Below, piece after piece: positions 1 to 6,211 of a DNA stretch of 11,903 nucleotides. The stretch is from Phycisphaerales bacterium (GTDB lineage Bacteria > Pseudomonadota > Gammaproteobacteria > Competibacterales > Competibacteraceae): contig JACSSB010000181.1 in NCBI GenBank assembly GCA_014879435.1, positions 1-11,903 of the forward strand. The letters run 5' to 3'. The position numbers and the translations under genes are program-made. Within the stretch, counting starts at the first letter, position 1; every line of letters begins with the position of its first letter. Under the pieces are notes generated by a model. That model searched no databases. It worked only from the letters and a program-made list of their open reading frames with translations, and was not told the DNA's origin.

Positions 1-390
1 CTAAACGCGACGGCGTTTCGGGGGACGGCAACCGTTATGAGGAATAGGTGTTACGTCCATAATACTCATTACCTTGAAACCAGCGGCGTTCAATGCACGC
101 ACGGCGGATTCGCGACCAGGCCCCGGCCCCTTGACATTGACTTCAAGGTTCTTGAGACCGAATTCCTTTACCATATTGCCAACACGCTCTGCAGCGACCT
201 GCGCTGCGAACGGAGTGCTTTTACGTGAACCACGAAAACCGGACCCGCCCGCTGTAGCCCACGCCAACGCGTTACCTTGGCGATCCGTGATGGTAATAAT
301 GGTATTATTGAATGAGGCATGGATGTGCGCGATGCCATCCACAACATTTTTCTTGACGCGCTTACGCGTCTTGGTAGCCGGTTTTGCCAT
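1..390 (-). CDS. rpsK: 30S ribosomal protein S11
   Basis: S11 sits on the platform of the 30S subunit and helps form the E-site and the mRNA exit region together with S7 and S18. The product is 129 residues, the same length as E. coli S11. It has the basic N-terminus, the core around residues 15-60 and the hallmark tail DVTPIPHNGCRPPKRRR at 112-128. Asn119 in that tail matches the E. coli residue known to form isoaspartate. The gene is complete: it ends in TAG at the very edge of the window and starts with ATG 41 nt after rpsM. The Shine-Dalgarno is modest (AGG, 7 nt before ATG). It is the second gene of the alpha operon; rpsD, rpoA and rplQ would be expected beyond the left edge, but they are not seen here. 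Confidence 0.98.
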   Translation of the reverse strand: MAKPATKTRKRVKKNVVDGIAHIHASFNNTIITITDRQGNALAWATAGGSGFRGSRKSTPFAAQVAAERVGNMVKEFGLKNLEVNVKGPGPGRESAVRALNAAGFKVMSIMDVTPIPHNGCRPPKRRRV

Positions 391-431
391 GATCCAACCT
401 ATGCCAATGGGATTCCGATAACGTCGCGCAC

Positions 432-788
432 TTACTTGCGAACCGCACGACGCGGACCTTTACGTGTCCGTGCATTGGTTCGAGTGCGCTGGCCGCGCAC
501 TGGTAAGCCGCGCCGGTGACGCAAGCCGCGATAGCAACCCATGTCCATCAATCGCTTGATGCTCATAGAGACTTCACGGCGCAGATCGCCCTCTACGACG
601 TGCCTAGCGACTTCGGTGCGTAGGGCATCGACCTGCGCTTCATCTAGGTCACGGATCTTGATATCCGGTGCGACTTTAGCCGCCTCACAGATCTGGTGAG
701 CACGCGTTTTACCAATCCCATAGATGGCTTGCAGCGCGATTACCGCATGCTTGTTGACTGGAATGTTGATACCTGCAATACGGGCCAT
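432..788 (-). CDS. rpsM: 30S ribosomal protein S13
   Basis: S13 is in the head of the 30S subunit, contacts 16S rRNA and the P-site tRNA through its basic tail, and forms intersubunit bridges with L5 and 23S rRNA. The 118 residues equal the E. coli length. The helix-two-turns-helix part is near 15-50 with GIGKTRA at 24-30. The arginine-rich tail from 84 includes GCYRGLRHRRGLPVRGQ and TNARTRKGPRR. It opens the alpha operon, 95 nt after rpmJ. A strong Shine-Dalgarno, GGGAGGG, lies 10 nt before the ATG. In E. coli S4 represses this gene through its leader; the leader here is described separately. Confidence 0.98.
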   Translation of the reverse strand: MARIAGINIPVNKHAVIALQAIYGIGKTRAHQICEAAKVAPDIKIRDLDEAQVDALRTEVARHVVEGDLRREVSMSIKRLMDMGCYRGLRHRRGLPVRGQRTRTNARTRKGPRRAVRK

Positions 789-798
789 GCCTTAAAAT

Positions 799-816
799 CC
801 CTCCCATCGCATTGGG
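799..816 (-). promoter_or_regulatory. Ribosome binding site of rpsM with a small hairpin overlapping it
   Basis: On the minus strand GGGAGGG (799-805) is the Shine-Dalgarno of rpsM. Its first three G residues can pair in a 4-bp hairpin CCCA/TGGG with a 6-nt loop (803-816). The stem is short, so alone it would mask the site only weakly. Its position fits the place where S4 represses translation in the E. coli alpha operon. I could not reconstruct the E. coli-type pseudoknot. Confidence 0.35.
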
Positions 817-839
817 CGTTCGTCGCGCAAAGAAGCGAG

Positions 840-868
840 AATGTACCCCACTCGGCGATGCAGATCAA
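840..868 (-). promoter_or_regulatory. Candidate sigma70 promoter for the alpha operon
   Basis: On the minus strand TTGATC (863-868, 4 of 6 matches to the -35 consensus) and TACATT (840-845, 4 of 6 matches to the -10 consensus) are separated by exactly 17 nt. Transcription would start near position 833 and give a leader of about 45 nt before rpsM. E. coli has its alpha promoter in the same interval between rpmJ and rpsM. Position and spacing support the call; the moderate match keeps it tentative. Confidence 0.4.
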
Positions 869-883
869 TATAAAGAACCAGTT

Positions 884-997
884 TTATCCCTGCCGTTGCT
901 TGTGACGGGCATCCTTGCAAATGACCCGGACCACGCGATCACGACGAATGATTTTACAATTACGGCAAATTTTCTTGACCGAGGCGCGTACTTTCAT
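884..997 (-). CDS. rpmJ: 50S ribosomal protein L36, zinc-binding type
   Basis: L36 is the smallest protein of the 50S subunit and binds 23S rRNA. I translated this 37-residue gene directly; it begins MKVRASVKKICRNCK and ends KDARHKQRQG. The four zinc ligands of the C+ form are present: Cys11, Cys14, Cys27 and His32. The usual bacterial length is 37-38 residues. The ATG is preceded by GGAG 8 nt upstream. It follows secY by 56 nt with no infA between them, as in gammaproteobacteria, and is the last gene of the spc cluster before the alpha operon. C+ forms depend on zinc; some bacteria keep a second, zinc-free copy elsewhere, which cannot be judged from this window. Confidence 0.96.
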   Translation of the reverse strand: MKVRASVKKICRNCKIIRRDRVVRVICKDARHKQRQG

Positions 998-1020
998 AAT
1001 TGGTTCTCCAAAATCGGCGA

Positions 1021-1055
1021 ATCCCACAAGGAAGCGGGATGAGCGGCTTCCGCTC
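1021..1055 (-). repeat. Tandem inverted repeats in the secY-rpmJ junction
   Basis: Two perfect inverted repeats lie side by side. The first is GAGCGG-AAG-CCGCTC in minus-strand reading (1041-1055), which overlaps the secY stop codon. The second is ATCCC/GGGAT with a 10-nt loop (1021-1040). The segment GGAAGC (1046-1051) can instead pair with GCTTCC (1030-1035), and that would break both hairpins. No T-tract follows directly, so this is not a typical intrinsic terminator. A role in RNA processing, stability or rpmJ control is possible but unproven. Confidence 0.45.
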
Positions 1056-2382
1056 AGCGCAACAGGCTTTGACCTTTGAAGCTGCTCTTTTTCAACAAAC
1101 TTTCATACTGATGCGACATTAGGTGCGCCTGGACCTGTGCCATGAAATCCATCACTACCACCACGATGATCAGTAACGAGGTACCACCGAAAGAGAACGG
1201 TACCCGCCAATATAAGATCAAAAACTCTGGCAAAAGACAGACGGCGGTAATATAAAAGGCTCCGACTAATGTCAACCGAGTCAGCACCTTGTCGATATAA
1301 GTGGCCGTTTGCACACCCGGCCGAATACCCGGAATAAATGCCCCGGATTTTTTCAGGTTATCGGCTGTTTCCTTGGAATTGAAAACCAATGCCGTATAGA
1401 AAAAGCAGAAGAAAATGATCAGACCCGCATAGAGCAATACATACAACGGCTGCCCTGGTGACAAGGTCGAACTGATATCACGCAACCACGCCATGCTCGG
1501 CGTGTTCCCAAACCAACTACCCAACGTCGCCGGAAACAGAATCAAACTGGAAGCGAAGATTGGTGGTATCACACCAGACATATTCAATTTCAACGGCAGA
1601 TGAGTGGTTTGGGCAGCATACATCCGTCGACCTTGCTGGCGCTTGGCATAATTGACCGTAATACGTCGCTGACCTCGCTCGACAAATACCACAAAGCCAG
1701 TCACCACCACTGTCAACGCCAGTATGAATAGCACCAACATGACGTGCAACTCACCGGTACGCGCCAATTCCAGAGTACCGCCGATTGCATGCGGTAAACC
1801 CGCAACAATACCAGCGAAAATCAGCATGGAAATACCATTTCCAATACCGCGCTCGGTCACCTGCTCGCCCAACCACACCAAGAACATGGTTCCGGTTACC
1901 AGCGTAATCGTAGCAGTCATAATGAAACTGAAACCAGGCGCGATCACCACTGAAGAACTACCTACTGTCTGACCCTGTAATGCGATGCTAACGCCAACCG
2001 CCTGGAAGGCCGCTAACACCACCGTGAGATAACGGGTATATCGCGTCAGGGTATGACGGCCAGCAGCACCACCTTCCTTACGTAACTGCTCCAGTGATGG
2101 CACCACCATCGACATCAGTTGCAGGATAATCGAGGCGGAGATATAGGGCATGACCCCCAGTGCAAACACACTCAACCGCTGCAACGCACCACCCGAAAAC
2201 ATATTGAACATATCGAGAATGGTGCCGCGCTGCTGGTCGAATAATTGCGCCATCGCATGCGGGTCAATACCCGGTACTGGGATATGCGTACCGATACGAA
2301 ATACCACCAGCGCCCCCAACAGAAACAGGAGCCGCTGGCGCAATTCGGTCATTTTGCCGAGGTCCGGCAGGGCGGTCGCCAT
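1054..2382 (-). CDS. secY: Protein translocase channel subunit SecY
   Basis: SecY forms the protein-conducting channel of the SecYEG complex in the inner membrane, working with SecA or docked ribosomes. The 442 residues match the E. coli length (443). Ten membrane segments are expected; the first covers roughly 17-37. It is followed by the plug region (about 53-72) and TM2b (about 72-93). The family signature runs LGEQVTERGIGNGISMLIFA (171-190). The large cytosolic loops that bind SecA and the ribosome are near 236-262 and 335-358, the latter with IPGIRPG at 350-356. It starts 6 nt after rplO, so the two are probably translationally coupled. The cytosolic C-terminus ends KGQSLLR. Confidence 0.98.
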   Translation of the reverse strand: MATALPDLGKMTELRQRLLFLLGALVVFRIGTHIPVPGIDPHAMAQLFDQQRGTILDMFNMFSGGALQRLSVFALGVMPYISASIILQLMSMVVPSLEQLRKEGGAAGRHTLTRYTRYLTVVLAAFQAVGVSIALQGQTVGSSSVVIAPGFSFIMTATITLVTGTMFLVWLGEQVTERGIGNGISMLIFAGIVAGLPHAIGGTLELARTGELHVMLVLFILALTVVVTGFVVFVERGQRRITVNYAKRQQGRRMYAAQTTHLPLKLNMSGVIPPIFASSLILFPATLGSWFGNTPSMAWLRDISSTLSPGQPLYVLLYAGLIIFFCFFYTALVFNSKETADNLKKSGAFIPGIRPGVQTATYIDKVLTRLTLVGAFYITAVCLLPEFLILYWRVPFSFGGTSLLIIVVVVMDFMAQVQAHLMSHQYESLLKKSSFKGQSLLR

Positions 2383-2388
2383 TCTCGT

Positions 2389-2823
2389 TTACTCGTGGAT
2401 TGTTCCGCCAACAGCCTGCAACGCAGCCCTGGCACCCTTAGTCAGCGCCAAACCACGTACAGTCAGCGGCTTGTCAACTGCTCCGGATAGAATCACCTTA
2501 GCTCTTTTGGCAAAAGCTGGTACCAGATTGGCCGACTTGAGCGCTGCCAGATCGACGACATCTGCCGTAATCTTAGCCAGATCACACAGACGTATCTCGG
2601 CAGTGTACTGGGCAGTCATTGAGCGAAAACCACGCTTGGGTAGCCGCCGCTGCAAGGGCATTTGGCCACCCTCGAAACCGACCTTGTGATAGCCGCCAGC
2701 CCGAGCATGCTGCCCTTTGTGACCGCGACCACTGGTCTTGCCGAGGCCGGAACCAATGCCACGCCCAACCCGTTGCTTATCAGGCCGACTACCTGGTGTC
2801 GGCTTGAGAGTATTGAGTCGCAT
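2389..2823 (-). CDS. rplO: 50S ribosomal protein L15
   Basis: L15 binds 23S rRNA and joins late in 50S assembly. The product has 144 residues, exactly as in E. coli. The long N-terminal extension that threads into rRNA carries the Gly/Arg-rich stretch GRGIGSGLGKTSGRGHKGQ (20-38). It is followed by FEGGQMPLQRRLPKRGF (50-66), both typical of the family. The C-terminal globular domain ends TIHE. It begins 4 nt after the rpmD stop, and a GAGG Shine-Dalgarno lies inside the end of rpmD 9 nt before ATG. Its stop is 6 nt from secY. Confidence 0.98.
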   Translation of the reverse strand: MRLNTLKPTPGSRPDKQRVGRGIGSGLGKTSGRGHKGQHARAGGYHKVGFEGGQMPLQRRLPKRGFRSMTAQYTAEIRLCDLAKITADVVDLAALKSANLVPAFAKRAKVILSGAVDKPLTVRGLALTKGARAALQAVGGTIHE

Positions 2824-2827
2824 GAGT

Positions 2828-3010
2828 TCAGGCCTCCTCGACTTTCAGCAGATAAGAAACTTTACGGATCATGCCACGGTTTTCTGGAGTATCGATAACC
2901 ATCGAGCTGCTATGCAGCCGCCGTAGCCCCAGCCCACGCACGCAGGCCTTGTGCGCGGCCAAACGACCATGCACGCTCTTGACCAGAGTGACTTTAAGCT
3001 TCTCGGCCAT
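2828..3010 (-). CDS. rpmD: 50S ribosomal protein L30
   Basis: L30 is a small 50S protein on the solvent side. The chosen start gives 60 residues (MAEKLKVTLVKS...), against 59 in E. coli. Core features are GRLAAHKACVRGLGLRR (15-31) and the segment DTPENRGMIRKVSYLLKVEE (40-59). Two adjacent ATG codons exist (3008-3010 and 3011-3013). I prefer the inner one because it aligns with the family start and lies 8 nt from the CGGAG that overlaps the end of rpsE, but the outer one would add only one Met. A start at 3031 inside rpsE is unlikely. The gap to rpsE is 4 nt. Confidence 0.95.
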   Translation of the reverse strand: MAEKLKVTLVKSVHGRLAAHKACVRGLGLRRLHSSSMVIDTPENRGMIRKVSYLLKVEEA

Positions 3011-3014
3011 CATC

Positions 3015-3524
3015 TTAGCTCCGGATATCATTCACGCTCTTGCCACGCTTGGTGGCAAGATAATCAGGTGAGCGCATGGTACTCAACCCACGGATCGTGG
3101 CACGCACCACGTTGATCGGATTGCGCGAACCAATACATTTAGCCAAAACATCCTTGATGCCGACCACATCGAATACGGCACGCATGGCACCACCGGCAAT
3201 GATGCCGGTACCTTCAGAAGCTGGCTGCATAAAAACTCGTGCTGCGCCGTGCTCCGCCATGACGGGATACTGCAGAGTGACGCCATTCAACGGTACACTG
3301 CACATATTCTTGCGCGCCTTATCCATCGCCTTCTGGATCGCCATAGGCACCTCGCGTGCCTTGCCATAACCCAGGCCGACCCGACCATTACCGTCACCAA
3401 CCACGGTCAATGCCGTAAAGCCAAACTGACGACCACCTTTGACAACCTTGGCTACCCGATTGACGGCAATCAGTTTTTCCTGCAAGCCGTCCGAGTTTTG
3501 AGTACCTTCTACATTCATTGCCAT
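3015..3524 (-). CDS. rpsE: 30S ribosomal protein S5
   Basis: S5 lies near the mRNA entry channel and the decoding centre and influences accuracy and helicase activity. It has 169 residues (E. coli 167). The N-terminal double-stranded-RNA-binding-like domain includes LIAVNRVAKVVKGGRQFGFT (18-37), which contains the loop where spectinomycin-resistance changes occur in E. coli. Then follow VVGDGNGRVGLGYGKAREVP (41-60) and the C-terminal domain with EGTGIIAGGAMRAV (104-117) and GSRNPINVVRATI (132-144). An AAGGA sequence lies about 8 nt before the ATG. The gap to rplR is 12 nt. A second ATG at codon 3 is possible. Confidence 0.98.
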   Translation of the reverse strand: MAMNVEGTQNSDGLQEKLIAVNRVAKVVKGGRQFGFTALTVVGDGNGRVGLGYGKAREVPMAIQKAMDKARKNMCSVPLNGVTLQYPVMAEHGAARVFMQPASEGTGIIAGGAMRAVFDVVGIKDVLAKCIGSRNPINVVRATIRGLSTMRSPDYLATKRGKSVNDIRS

Positions 3525-3536
3525 GTTGTTTATTCC

Positions 3537-3911
3537 TTAAAACTCCAAGCCATTCTCACGGGCGGCATCCGCCAGCGCTTTGATCCGGCCGTGATACTTA
3601 AAACCGGAGCGGTCAAACGCAACCCGGGTGATGCCAATGGCCTTGGCTTTTTCAGCGATCGCCTTACCCACCACCTTGGCTGCCTCGACATTACCCGTGC
3701 TTTTGAGTGCCTGGCGTAGCGTCGGCTCCAGAGTTGATGCGGCTGCCAAAGTCCGATCACTGGGCGAAGCCGAATCAATCAACTGAGCATAAATATGGCG
3801 GGGCGTGCGATGTACGCACAACCGGCAAACACCTAATTCGCGGATCTTGAGCCGGGTCCGCAACCCACGCCGCAGGCGCGAGGTTTTTTTGTCGGCTGCT
3901 TTCTTATCCAT
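3537..3911 (-). CDS. rplR: 50S ribosomal protein L18
   Basis: L18 binds 5S rRNA with L5 and L25 and links it to 23S rRNA in the central protuberance. The product has 124 residues, slightly longer than E. coli L18 (117); the basic N-terminus is longer by about five residues. Conserved parts are VHRTPRHIYAQ (33-43), the helix VVGKAIAEKA (80-89) and FDRSGFKYHGRIKALADAAR (99-118). Two cysteines, Cys29 and Cys32, form a CRLC pair where E. coli has TRLV. It starts 9 nt after rplF. Confidence 0.97.
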   Translation of the reverse strand: MDKKAADKKTSRLRRGLRTRLKIRELGVCRLCVHRTPRHIYAQLIDSASPSDRTLAAASTLEPTLRQALKSTGNVEAAKVVGKAIAEKAKAIGITRVAFDRSGFKYHGRIKALADAARENGLEF

Positions 3912-3920
3912 GGCAAGTCC

Positions 3921-4493
3921 CTACTTTTTCTTGGCTTCTTTTAGAACGATAGTTTCATCGGTGTAGCGCACCCCTTTACCCTTATAGGGTTCCGGTGGCC
4001 GGTAGGCACGGATCTTAGCGGCGACCTCACCGACCTGCTGCTTATCGACTCCACGGACAACCACCTCAGTTTGGGTAGGCGTCTCAATGGCGACACCTTC
4101 CGGCACCTTGAATGTGACTGGGTGCGAGAAACCAAGGCTCAAATTCAGCACCTTGCCTTGTGCCTGGGCGCGGTAGCCAACACCAACCAATTGCAACTTA
4201 CGTTCAAATCCCTGAGAAACCCCAATCACCATATTATTCAACAGGGCGCGCATGGTGCCAGTCATCGCACGATGCTTGGGATCGTTAGTCAGCTGGCGTG
4301 CATTGACCACTAAGTCCTGCCCCTGCTGCTCGATCACCACCCATGGATGCACCTGAAGCTCGGCAGAACCTTTCTTACCTTTGCAGGCGATGTGCTGACC
4401 ATTGATGGTTACATCCACACCAGCCGGCACGGTGACCGGTTTCTTGCCGACCCGCGAGATACGAATTTTCTTTTCCTGGGTCACGGTTGCCAT
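3921..4493 (-). CDS. rplF: 50S ribosomal protein L6 with extended N-terminus
   Basis: L6 sits near the factor-binding site of the 50S subunit next to the sarcin-ricin loop and L7/L12 stalk base. From the chosen ATG it has 190 residues against 177 in E. coli. The two L6 repeats follow in order, with KLQLVGVGYRAQ (99-110), NLSLGFSHPV (117-126) and RPPEPYKGKGVRY (165-177), ending EAKKK as in E. coli. The start is fixed by a strong AAGGAG 7 nt upstream. The usual first residues SRV appear only at 13, preceded by an Ile codon (ATC) where the family has the initiator Met. The extra 12 residues therefore seem real, unless a noncanonical start is used. The gap to rpsH is 16 nt. Confidence 0.96.
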   Translation of the reverse strand: MATVTQEKKIRISRVGKKPVTVPAGVDVTINGQHIACKGKKGSAELQVHPWVVIEQQGQDLVVNARQLTNDPKHRAMTGTMRALLNNMVIGVSQGFERKLQLVGVGYRAQAQGKVLNLSLGFSHPVTFKVPEGVAIETPTQTEVVVRGVDKQQVGEVAAKIRAYRPPEPYKGKGVRYTDETIVLKEAKKK

Positions 4494-4509
4494 GATGCCG
4501 CTCCTTAAG

Positions 4510-4908
4510 TTATGCCACGAAGCACAGCACTTCGCCGCCGTGACCAGCCGCTCGAGCCGCACGATCACTCATCAATCCCTTGGAGGTGGATACGATGGCC
4601 ACACCCCAGCCCCCCATGACTTTGGGTAGATCATCCTTGCCTCGGAATACTCGCCGACCAGGACGACTCACGCGCTCGATCCGCTCAATGACCGGTCGAC
4701 CCTCGAAGTATTTGAGAGTAACGGTTAGTTCCGCCTTGCCAGGAGCAATCTGGGCCGTCGCGAAATCGATAATGTAGCCTTCATCACGCAGCACCTGGGC
4801 AACCGCTGCCTTCAATTTGGAAGCCGGCATGCTGACTTGCGTCTTGGTAGCCCTCTGGGCATTACGGATACGTGTCAACATATCCGCGATGGGGTCTGTC
4901 ATACTCAT
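4510..4908 (-). CDS. rpsH: 30S ribosomal protein S8
   Basis: S8 is a primary binder of the 16S central domain and, in E. coli, the autogenous repressor of the spc operon. The product has 132 residues (E. coli 130). It starts MSMTDPIADMLTRIRN, aligning exactly with the E. coli start. The rRNA-binding C-terminal half holds SRPGRRVF (81-88), KDDLPKVMGG (91-100) and VSTSKGLMSDRAAR (106-119). The Shine-Dalgarno is weak (AAG 9 nt before the third-codon ATG). A GTG at 4950 is in frame and would add 14 residues, but the extension is not family-like. A 101-nt gap separates it from rpsN. Confidence 0.96.
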   Translation of the reverse strand: MSMTDPIADMLTRIRNAQRATKTQVSMPASKLKAAVAQVLRDEGYIIDFATAQIAPGKAELTVTLKYFEGRPVIERIERVSRPGRRVFRGKDDLPKVMGGWGVAIVSTSKGLMSDRAARAAGHGGEVLCFVA

Positions 4909-4944
4909 ATTCTTAAGATAACTCCATACAGTCAGTATCGGGTT

Positions 4945-5006
4945 CTCCACCTACAGTGGAATCAACCTTGAACTTAAGCGTTTCCTCCAACCTTCCAAGG
5001 CTGGAA
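4945..5006 (-). repeat. Two short hairpins in the long rpsN-rpsH junction
   Basis: The 101-nt stretch between rpsN and rpsH contains the perfect inverted repeats TTCCA/TGGAA with a 4-nt loop (4993-5006) and TCCAC/GTGGA with a 5-nt loop (4946-4960). A GGAGG sequence on the minus strand at about 4984-4988 looks like a ribosome binding site, but no start codon follows at a useful distance. I see no convincing promoter here. Confidence 0.3.
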
Positions 5007-5009
5007 TAT

Positions 5010-5315
5010 TTACCAACTGGCCTTACGCAAACCCGGTACATCGCCACGCATCGTAGCTTCCCGTAATTTATTGCGTCCCAGACCAAACTTGCGATAAAAA
5101 CCATGTGGCCGACCGGTCAGTCGGCAACGATTGTGCAACCGAGACGGACTCGCATCGCGCGGCAGAGATTGCAATTGTTTTTGCGCCTCTCGCCGCTGGG
5201 CATCGTCACTGGCTGGGTCACGAACTGCCTCCTTGAGCGCCGCACGTTTGGCAGCATACCGCTCGACAGTACGAGCCCGCTTGATCTCACGATTGATCAT
5301 ACTCAGCTTTGCCAC
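5010..5315 (-). CDS. rpsN: 30S ribosomal protein S14, zinc-independent form
   Basis: S14 is in the 30S head near S3, S10 and S19 and joins late in assembly. The product has 101 residues like E. coli S14. The conserved C-terminal block runs LHNRCRLTGRPHGFYRKFGL (60-79), then MRGDVPGLRKASW (89-101). Only one cysteine (Cys64) is present, so this is the long C-minus type that does not bind zinc. The start codon is GTG, supported by GAGGAT about 7 nt upstream and by alignment of MAKLSM with MAKQSM of E. coli. It follows rplE by 10 nt. Confidence 0.97.
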   Translation of the reverse strand: MAKLSMINREIKRARTVERYAAKRAALKEAVRDPASDDAQRREAQKQLQSLPRDASPSRLHNRCRLTGRPHGFYRKFGLGRNKLREATMRGDVPGLRKASW

Positions 5316-5325
5316 AAACTCATCC

Positions 5326-5865
5326 TCAGTTCCGGAACGGGAAATTGAACGCGGTCAACAAAGCGCGTCCTTCTTCATCGGTCCGCGCGGTCGTGGTGAT
5401 CGTAATATCCAGACCGCGAATGGCATCGATCTTGTCGTAGTCGATCTCGGGGAAAATGATCTGCTCACGCACACCGAGGCTGTAATTACCACGACCGTCA
5501 AAGGCACGCGCGCTGAACCCGCGAAAGTCGCGGATACGCGGAATAGCCACACTTACCAAACGGTCCAGAAATTCGTACATACGCTCGCGCCGCAAGGTTA
5601 CCTTGCAACCAATCGGCCAGCCAGCTCGAATCTTGAAACCAGCGATGGATTTACGCGACAGAGTAACTATCGGCTTCTGACCTGCAATCTGTGCCAGATG
5701 GCTGGTTGCATGCTCCATCACCTTCTTGTCAGCAACCGCCTCACCAACTCCCATGTTTAGAGTAATCTTGGTGATACGCGGTACTTCCATCACATTCCGG
5801 TAATTGAATTGCTCACGCAATTTCGGCATCACCGTTTCACGATAATAGTGTTGCAGTCGGGCCAT
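5326..5865 (-). CDS. rplE: 50S ribosomal protein L5
   Basis: L5 binds 5S rRNA and touches the P-site tRNA and S13 through an intersubunit bridge. The 179 residues equal the E. coli length. Conserved stretches include PRITKITLNMGVGEAVADKK (29-48), SIAGFKIRAGWPIGCKVTLR (73-92), IPRIRDFRG (108-116) and GVREQIIFPEIDYDKID (131-147). The ATG is chosen by alignment with MAKLHDYY and by a strong GAGGAG 6 nt upstream. It follows rplX by 10 nt. In E. coli S8 represses the spc operon at this start region; I could not identify an S8-binding fold here by eye. Confidence 0.98.
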   Translation of the reverse strand: MARLQHYYRETVMPKLREQFNYRNVMEVPRITKITLNMGVGEAVADKKVMEHATSHLAQIAGQKPIVTLSRKSIAGFKIRAGWPIGCKVTLRRERMYEFLDRLVSVAIPRIRDFRGFSARAFDGRGNYSLGVREQIIFPEIDYDKIDAIRGLDITITTTARTDEEGRALLTAFNFPFRN

Positions 5866-5875
5866 GACCGTCTCC

Positions 5876-6193
5876 TCAGACATCCACGACTTCATTATTG
5901 GATTTGAAGTAGCGCACCTTGCGGCCATTCTCCAAAACCCGGAACCCGACCCGATCACCTTTCTTAGTGATTGGGTTGAACAACAGTACATTGGAACTGT
6001 GGATCGCCGCTTCGCGCTCGACAATGCCGCCAGCCACGCCACGAGCCGGATTGGGCTTGGTGTGACGCTTGATCAGATTCACACCCGCGACAAGCACGCG
6101 GCTATCATCCATCACTCGCATTACTTTGCCGCGCCGACCTTTATCCTTGCCGGCGATGACGATCACCTCATCATCCTTTCGAATTCTGCGCAT
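5876..6193 (-). CDS. rplX: 50S ribosomal protein L24
   Basis: L24 starts 50S assembly by binding the 5' domain of 23S rRNA and later lies at the rim of the exit tunnel. The product has 105 residues (E. coli 104). The KOW motif occupies about 8-35 (VIVIAGKDKGRRGKVMRV, 10-27). VNLIKRHTKPNP and the Gly-rich GGIVEREAAIHSSNV follow. A strong AGGAGGA precedes the ATG by 9 nt. Spacings are 18 nt from rplN and 10 nt to rplE. Confidence 0.98.
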   Translation of the reverse strand: MRRIRKDDEVIVIAGKDKGRRGKVMRVMDDSRVLVAGVNLIKRHTKPNPARGVAGGIVEREAAIHSSNVLLFNPITKKGDRVGFRVLENGRKVRYFKSNNEVVDV

Positions 6194-6211
6194 TACTGCC
6201 TTCCTCCTGCT

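Noticed and set aside
998..1053. infA between secY and rpmJ
   Set aside because: The interval is only 56 nt and holds no coding frame for IF-1; the gene must be elsewhere, as in other gammaproteobacteria.
4913..4927. Tiny frame MELS in front of rpsH as a possible leader peptide
   Set aside because: Four codons with no Shine-Dalgarno at a useful distance; nothing supports its translation.
5131..5760. Plus-strand open frame of 209 codons opposite rpsN and rplE
   Set aside because: Antisense to two certain genes, no family resemblance; likewise the 179-codon frame at 2150-2689 opposite secY and rplO.
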